Source: Emmonsiellopsis sp. PD_33 (lineage: Eukaryota > Ascomycota > Eurotiomycetes > Onygenales > Ajellomycetaceae). From it: a stretch of 64,000 bases of DNA. The stretch lies in NCBI GenBank assembly GCA_032988165.1, contig JANTQF010000060.1, forward strand, positions 81,950 to 145,949, written 5' to 3'. The notes below the pieces were generated by a model that was given only the letters and a program-made list of their open reading frames with translations, did no database searches and was not told the DNA's origin. This document shows positions 57,960 through 64,000 of the stretch, in pieces; the stretch's first letter is position 1, and each line of letters begins with the position of its first letter. The translations under genes were made by a program, and so were the position numbers.

Positions 57960-59208
57960 AAAGCCAGTGAAGGAATCAGGATGCATCCATGCCGCAATAC
58001 TCCACTCGTTTCAACATTTGCCTGAATTGCTCCGGGCTGCCCAAACAGGAAAAGGGGGTGTGTCGTATTCGAGATTCGAGAATCAGGGGCTGGATATTGC
58101 TCGATATTGCGCGATCTCGGCCGGGGATGGATTATTCGCCGGTTCGCTCTTTGGATGCGATGTTTGATGTTCTAGCGGTGGCTTTGTTTCTGATTGCGTC
58201 TTCGGCTGATATCATCGATCTGTGGCGGTTGACGTGCTCAAAAGGAGGCTGCACCAGGGCGTCGACTTCCGGGCCTGATCCCCGCTAGCGCCGCGCCTAG
58301 CCCGCCCAACTAGTTTAGCTAGCTTTAACTAGCTTTAACTAGCTTTAACTGGGGTTTTAGCGGGGTTTAACTGGCAGGTTTAATCAATCCGCCGGCTTCC
58401 ATTCCTCTTCTGCCTGTCTTCTGTGGGGTCAGCCTGTCTTGTTCGTATATTGTGGTGACATCGAAATGTTTTTCCAGAAACGTTCGATGCTTCTATTTTT
58501 ACCTCTGTTCAATGCCTATTCACCCGAGCAAACCACCGCGTTCCCGTCAGTTTGGGATAATCTCGCCGTCGCCAGCGGACCTGCATCTGCTGCAATCCCC
58601 GTCCTTGTGGCATGCTCGGTCCTTGATGTCGAGGGATGGGATGGTAGGCTGTCCCTGTGCGCTGCTGTCCATACTGACATCCTGATCCTGTTGGATTTCT
58701 CAGCAAGGGTGTTTATCTCATGGGAGGACCTTTGCTGCATTTTTGCAAGAAACTGGCGTGTTTGGTGTGGGCACGCGTAACTATCCGAGGATTTGATGCC
58801 AGGAATTGGCTGGAGGGACGCGCCTGGAACGAAGTCAGGGGTAGTTGACTGGTAAATGTTTCCGGCCACTGCAACCACCACAAAATCCATGAATCAAGGA
58901 GACACAAGACAGGACGTGAAATGCAGCACAGGAGGATGACTATTCATGAATCTCTTCGTTATACCCTCCCATGTTAACCTAGTTACGTCAATTCTGCGCT
59001 CTTCATGATACCAGGGGGTGTTCCCTGGATTCACATCCTCTTGATTCAATGGAACAGTCTGGCTTCTGAGGATTGAACTTCTTCCGAACCACCCGGATGC
59101 ATACCATGATGCCTTGGTCGCGGAGTTATTTCACCATGAATTTATCCGGAGGTAGCTAGCCACGCTGACACGATGCATCTCAAGGAACATAGTCTGGCCC
59201 GGAAACAA
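57960..59208. other. Intergenic between two transposon-derived elements
   Basis: No gene recognised; ORFs such as 58439-58780 (+) have no family features. A triplicated 10-mer AGCTTTAACT occupies 58321-58350, flanked by CCCCGCTA (58280-58287) and its inverse TAGCGGGG (58369-58376). This may be the remains of another small foldback element. Confidence 0.4.
58321..58350. repeat. Tandem repeat, AGCTTTAACT x 3
   Basis: Three perfect copies of a 10-mer. A partial related word (TAGTTTAGCT) precedes it and TTAACTGG follows it. Confidence 0.9.
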
Positions 59209-59306
59209 AGGGTGTGCTATTTACACCCCCTACCCAGCTATTTACACCCCAAAAAAAATGACTAGTTGGAAAAAAAAATAACCAGTACCTGATTTTACAT
59301 ACAAAA
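59209..59306 (+). repeat. Left terminal inverted repeat of the MULE
   Basis: It matches the reverse complement of 62271-62368 over 98 bp except for a short difference (GTTGG versus GTCAG after TGACTA). It contains two direct copies of GCTATTTACACCCC, likely transposase-binding subsites. Confidence 0.92.
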
Positions 59307-59351
59307 CACTAGTGCCTAGAAGTACATTAATGACCTAACTCCACCCACCCA

Positions 59352-62083
59352 TTATCCATCTGAGATTTCAAAAATATTCTCTGCTAACACCTGACTGTCT
59401 CCCACCACCACCAACTGACTCTGCATATTATAGCTCCCTAGAATCAGGAGGTCTTCTATTTCACCTGCTGCATCTGCCTCCCCACCCAAAATATCAAAAA
59501 ACACCTGGTTTATAGCCTGGGAGTCAACATTGTAGTGGGATTTGTGGATTGTACAATTTTGGTAAGGGGTGCAGGTTGGGGAGGTCAGGGTAGTGACCCA
59601 TTTTTGGGAGGAATTCTCAAGCACTGTAGGCACTGTAGAGGGGGGTGGTTCAGTACCAAGAGGTGCTGTAGTAGTGCTATTGCCAACAATATAACCTGCA
59701 CCAGTTGTATAGGCTGTATGCTGCTTAGTGGCAGTGGGTGCCATGACTAACTGTTTATCTTAGTCTTGCTGTGCAGCTTCTATCCTCTTAGTGGCTGTGA
59801 AACCCTGATGTATAGACCTCCTCCCATGGTTCTACAAATGATTACCCTCTCTCACCCACATATTATTCTACTGTACAGTAAGCTCAGCAATAACCTTATG
59901 AGAGAATGGAACCTCTCCTTACTCAGCATGTTAAAGATAGCAACCTACCTCTTGATTGTAGAGCCAGTATGAATGAATAGTATTCAGTTTGATTGGTAGT
60001 TCTTCATTCAGATAGTGATGGATATAGTGCTTGCAGGGAGCTCTCATATAGATGTAGTTCAAACATATAAGTTGATATTCCTTCTCATTATTCTTTAGTT
60101 TTTGGGTATCAATCATTTGTCTGCACAGTAACTGTATTGTGAAGGAGGAGACCTTGCCAACTAATGGCTTGAATAGAAATGAGGATATGATTGTAGGGGT
60201 GCAAATTTTTGCTGCTACTAGTTGATTTTTGTAGCTGGAATGTTGATTATCTCAGAATTGATGAATCCTATGAATGATAACTTACAAATCTCCTGTTGAA
60301 ATAGTTATATACTGCTTTAAAACCCAATGAGAGCCCTTAGTTCATGAAGAGACATGATAGCTAAAGTGTGAAACAGTGTCAGTATAGTAACATACAATTT
60401 GGTGGGCATAGGGCCTTAGCCACATATTCTCACAGTAGTTGATGAGCTCTGGGGGTTGTTGATTTTTAAATGCAACACACTGACATTTAAAAAGCTCTTT
60501 TATAGATAATAATAGAAGGCCTTGCCACTCTTTCATAAAGGAATTAAAGTGTTCTTTGAGGTCTTTATAGGTATCTTCTTCATCTTCCATGCAGATCAGT
60601 CTATTGAATGAAAAGTGCTTTTTTATATGGTTAATGACATTATAGTTAACATGCCACCCACAGAGAAGTTGATAACTTATAGGAAAGACTGTGTCAAGGG
60701 TATTTGTTAATATCAGCTCTCAGTTGATTACTATAACAGTTGAATATTTGATATTATAGGTGTTATATATCATTTTGATCTGCTTGCAGGCTCAGCTGCA
60801 GAGGGAGGGATAGATGTTAGCCTTAATTCTATAGATCTAGATGTTTTTGTTGATGTTTAACTTAATTAGGCAATTTACTAACCTAATTAGGCAGGTTACC
60901 ACTGCAACATATAGTTAAGTAAGGGATAAATAAAGGGCATAACATTGCTCTCTACTTACTCATAATTGAATTCCTTCTCTCCATTCATGAAGATAAAGCC
61001 CAGATTAATTATTGTATGAAGCTTAGTGATGAAAACTATACTGAGCAAAGGTAGATGATATTGATTGGTCTTATAGATACAGTTCAAAAGTAAAAAATCA
61101 AGGTTTTTAAGAAGTATTTCAATTAACTACTTATAGAATATTACTAGGTAAGTTATATGATTTTCAGCATCCTTTTTGAACATTATTATAAGACCTTGAT
61201 CATTGGATGTGATCTCATCAATTAATGCTTATATAGACATATGACCCTTTAGTTCCTTGTGGGTAAGCAGAGATGTCATGTTATACAAATCTTGATTCAC
61301 CAGATTAACTTGACTGAACTGTCTATTCAAAAATGTATGGATAGTTCAGGCAGGAATAGTAGCTTTGACAAGGCTATAAATTGTCATCTATATGTTCTCT
61401 GACATTACTCTTATATAGTGCATTGAGTGGGCCTGGCTCCTATCTGAAAGGGGGTGGTTATGAAGAGGATTTTGGACCTTGATAATCTATTTAGTAGGGC
61501 CTTGTTTGCTAAACAGGTGGAATGAGCAGTTAGTTTTGCAAGTAGTAGTATTAACACATTTCTGGTTCTCATCCACAATATTATGAGGATCTCTAAAAGG
61601 CCCTGAGTAATCACATGCAAATGTATATTTATTGGCTTTGGGGGTAGAATGGAGAGTGCTGATAGCATAGCTGAAATCTCTGCAATTCAGGTTGAGATAG
61701 TTGATTAGTTCCCTAGTAATTATTTGGATAGTATGACTGATGAGTTCAGGAATTCTACTATTAACTTGGGTGAGTTCTTTAGCAGGTTCAGGTCCAGGAG
61801 TCTTAGCCTGGAATTCTTCATTGTTGCTATCATCCATCTGGTTGTCTGCCTCTGCCTCTGCCTCTACCTCCTCATTCATGAATGCTTCAACCTTGTCATC
61901 CTGCATGAAGAACTGGCTCTCAATATGGTCTGCCAGCTACTACTCATCCTCTGTAAGTAATTGAGGGCATTGCATGTCAAAAACATCTTCTTCTTCAAGG
62001 AAAGCATCTAAATTGAATTGGGATGGCTGTTCTACATCTGAAAACTAGCTCTTGAGGGTGGTAGATAGTGGTGGAACTGACAT
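59352..62083 (-). pseudogene. MULE transposase pseudogene
   Basis: From ATG 62083 the frame reads MSVPPLSTTLKS then TAG, continues as FSDVEQPSQFNLDAFLEEED and LTEDE, meets two adjacent stops (61933-61938), and resumes with an acidic stretch and the FAR1-like region before further breaks. The core-domain piece is at 60342-60590 and the C-terminal piece at 59352-59744. Several stops are TAG where CAG is expected in this Gln-rich context, which fits C-to-T mutation at CpA sites as in repeat-induced point mutation. No intact transposase can be made. Confidence 0.82.
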
Positions 62084-62270
62084 TTTGAATGTAGTGGTAG
62101 TAGAGAGGGTAGTAGAGAGGGTAGTAGAGAGTGTAGTCAAAAGAGGAATTGAATGATAGAAATATTTGCAGGGGAGGGGGGGTGTGGTAGTGAGCAAGGC
62201 AGTGAGGGAGGCAGTGAGGGAAAATCATTGTGTGGGGTTGGCACATTAGTCTACATTGCTATGGTAGTAT

Positions 62271-62368
62271 TTTTGTATGTAAAATCAGGTACTGGTTATT
62301 TTTTTTTCTGACTAGTCATTTTTTTTGGGGTGTAAATAGCTGGGTAGGGGGTGTAAATAGCACACCCT
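62271..62368 (-). repeat. Right terminal inverted repeat of the MULE
   Basis: Reverse complement of the left repeat with only two or so differences. Near-identity of the two ends contrasts with the heavily mutated interior and suggests either fairly recent insertion or loss of CpA/CpG targets within the repeats. Confidence 0.92.
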
Positions 62369-62376
62369 GGAAACAA

Positions 62377-64000
62377 ATGGCTTTTATTTTTCCCCGGAAA
62401 TATTCGGTCGAACCAGGACCCTGTTTGGCGATTGGAAGGGAGTTTGAAAAGTCCCTTGCATAGGGTCTGTTTCCATTATGCTTCTTGGTTCTATAATTAT
62501 CTCCCCCCTTGAGCCCTGACAACTTTTCTCCCGGATGGTACCCCTCATCCTGGCAGCGAAGTACGGAGTAGTAAATCCTACTAGATAGCACGCCCAAAAG
62601 CACGAGTCATGACAATAGGCAAAAAGCCACACCCGACGCCACAGCCACCTCCGCATACGCTTATTTTTTGGTCGTTGCACCTGAGACGAACGTCATCCGC
62701 TAGCGACAGCGGCGAGAATCTCGAGGCTTCCATCTGTCCGTGGGAAATCCCTCCGAAATCCCCCATTCCACCAGTCTTCCTAGATCTATCCGGCTATCCT
62801 AGCTCAGCCCAGCTCTCAACAAGATGTAAGCTTTTTAGGAGAGCTTTTCTGACACCGGCGAACCGGGGCCCATCTTCCCCTGGCGATCCCACCAATGACA
62901 ACAATCCCTTGGAACACAGGGTCGTGCTGGGCTTTTTATATCATCCGCATAGAAGTCTCTCACAGGGCACGAGGAACGCTTAAACAGTCCAGGGAGATCC
63001 ACTTAAGGTTTGATATCCTGCGCCAACTGATACTACTGGGAGAAGTCCCAAGTTATTGGACCCCTTCTGACGGAGATAAATTGGTTTACTGGAGGGGTCC
63101 GGAAGGCTCTAGCGATATCAGGCCGGGAGGTTTCCCTGCTCGAAGTTCGAACTCAGACCCCCCTACGTACGGAACCATGGAGAGGGATTCCAACTCTGCC
63201 GCGGTCATATAACTACAGCCTTAGGAACATATGTGGGGTCAAACGGGTCACATTGCAGCAAGTTTACGGAGATGGTCTGCCTATCTCCCGCAGCAACCTG
63301 CTTGACCTCTAACTTAAACAAGACGATGGATTGCGAAAACAGTCCTCGGTTGAGCTCCATTAGCCGGAACTTACCGGATACCCCATCCTCCGCCGCCGGG
63401 TAATGCCATGCCTCGTATGTATGTCCAGACCATAGGCTTCGGCGGGTTTCGAACAAAACTCCAAGCCCTAGGGGTGTGTTCTGACCGCAGCGCTCTCTCT
63501 CGTATCCGCCAAAGAACCCTTCTCATTCTTACGTGCTTAACGTTCCGCCTTTCCCAGAAATCCCCAGCCAAATATGGGGAAGTCCCTCTCCAGCGGATAG
63601 GATATATATCTCACCCGAAGGAACCACATAGCCCCCACATAGATACTAGTAGTTACATAAGAACCGGGAAGAGTACAGCAATTCCGACGGCTCGCATCTA
63701 TCTATCCTTCTGAGCTGCCGACTAACCCCTATTTGAAATAACGTGTTGCAATCGATGTCGTTTTAGGCTCATCACCCAGCCAAACATTCGTCCGATACAC
63801 CCCATACATAATCCAAAAAAATATGCAGAGAGCTTCACAGCCGAGAATATCCTTACCCCCTTCCCTGCTCAAAGGGACAAGAATGGCGAGATCGTTTCAT
63901 GGCAGGGCATCCAATCCAGTCAGCACCCCCAGCCACCCCCCCTCTCCACCACCAACACACCCTCCCACCCCCACGTCACACCACAACCCCCACCCCTCAC
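62377..64000. other. Right-end stretch (1.6 kb), no gene assigned
   Basis: Several ORFs of 80-125 codons occur on both strands (for example 62609-62983 + and 63205-63456 -), but none shows a recognisable domain and none could be joined convincingly. A minus-strand short frame starting MRAVGIAVLFPVL near 63700 looks like the beginning of a signal peptide, with a GTAACT donor after it, but the continuation is unclear. The last 120 bp are extremely C-rich on the plus strand, as in coding regions of this genome, and may belong to a gene beyond the window. Confidence 0.35.

Larger units (their letters stand above)
59209..62368 (-). mobile_element. Mutator-like element (MULE) with 98-bp terminal inverted repeats, decayed
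   Basis: The 3160-bp element is bounded by near-identical inverted repeats (59209-59306 and 62271-62368) that start AGGGTGTGC and end GCACACCCT. It is flanked by an 8-bp direct duplication GGAAACAA (59201-59208 and 62369-62376). Inside each end the word GCTATTTACACCCC occurs twice. The transposase gene lies on the minus strand, starting near ATG 62083. Recognisable parts are a FAR1-like zinc-binding region (TFACDYSGPFRD, then CKTNCSFHLF) at 61490-61640 and a transposase-core stretch with SFMKEWQGLL, YCENMWLRPYAHQIVCYYTD and FSYHVSS at 60342-60560. This order, the long inverted repeats and the 8-bp duplication fit fungal MULEs. Stops such as TAG-TAG at 61933-61938 break the frame. The element cannot move itself. 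Confidence 0.88.

Noticed and set aside
57563..62368. MITE-like element and MULE as one composite element
   Set aside because: Their terminal sequences are unrelated (AGGCYGTGTTCAG versus AGGGTGTGCTATT), and about 1.25 kb of other sequence separates them.
1..64000. CRISPR array or bacterial-type operon features
   Set aside because: Genes are intron-bearing fungal genes; the only regularly spaced repeats are microsatellites and one two-copy duplication.

Overview
The window looks like nuclear DNA of a filamentous ascomycete, almost certainly an Aspergillus. Introns are short (about 50-80 nt), with GTATGT/GTRAGT donors, CTAAC-type branch points and CAG/TAG acceptors. Proteins include fungal-type fused or secreted enzymes. 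A CatB-type secreted catalase sits tail-to-tail with a TreA-type acid trehalase, which is the gene pair I recall as neighbours in A. nidulans. Exon joins were worked out by reading both strands and checking splice phase.

Positions 1-16200 are mostly housekeeping or catabolic genes: the 3' end of an unidentified gene; a flavin monooxygenase fused to a multi-pass membrane domain (1381-3980, -); guanine deaminase (4444-6021, -); the mitochondrial glycine-cleavage P protein (7571-10808, -); a DUF427 protein (11579-12156, -); a decayed NCS1-type permease tail (12463-12837, -); and a hydantoinase/oxoprolinase-DUF917 fusion (12961-16194, -).

Positions 17178-33126 are accessory in character: a ketopantoate-reductase-like enzyme, a frameshifted PNPOx-like flavoprotein, an aromatic amino acid decarboxylase, a 5'-truncated NRPS (partial A-T-C-T, last T without its serine), an aldehyde dehydrogenase and a wax-synthase-like membrane acyltransferase. 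They could be parts of a secondary-metabolite locus that is decaying. Joint function is inference only.

Positions 33127-43058 are gene-poor and hold relics: a broken sulfatase, a possible 99-residue protein, an F-box protein, a DUF1254 pseudogene with signal peptide and several nonsense changes, and the end of an unidentified spliced gene. Positions 43059-57112 return to intact genes: catB, treA, nse1 (SMC5/6 complex), a DAO-fold FAD oxidoreductase and a secreted beta-propeller lactonase-like protein.

The right end (57563-64000) is a transposon zone. A 397-bp MITE-like element has terminal inverted repeats and an internal perfect hairpin. A 3160-bp Mutator-like element has 98-bp terminal inverted repeats and an 8-bp target duplication (GGAAACAA), and its transposase is shattered by C-to-T-type stops, as expected from repeat-induced point mutation. 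I found no CRISPR array, rRNA or convincing tRNA. I cannot claim a wholly new biological system. The decaying decarboxylase/NRPS neighbourhood and the monooxygenase-membrane fusion are the best candidates for novelty.
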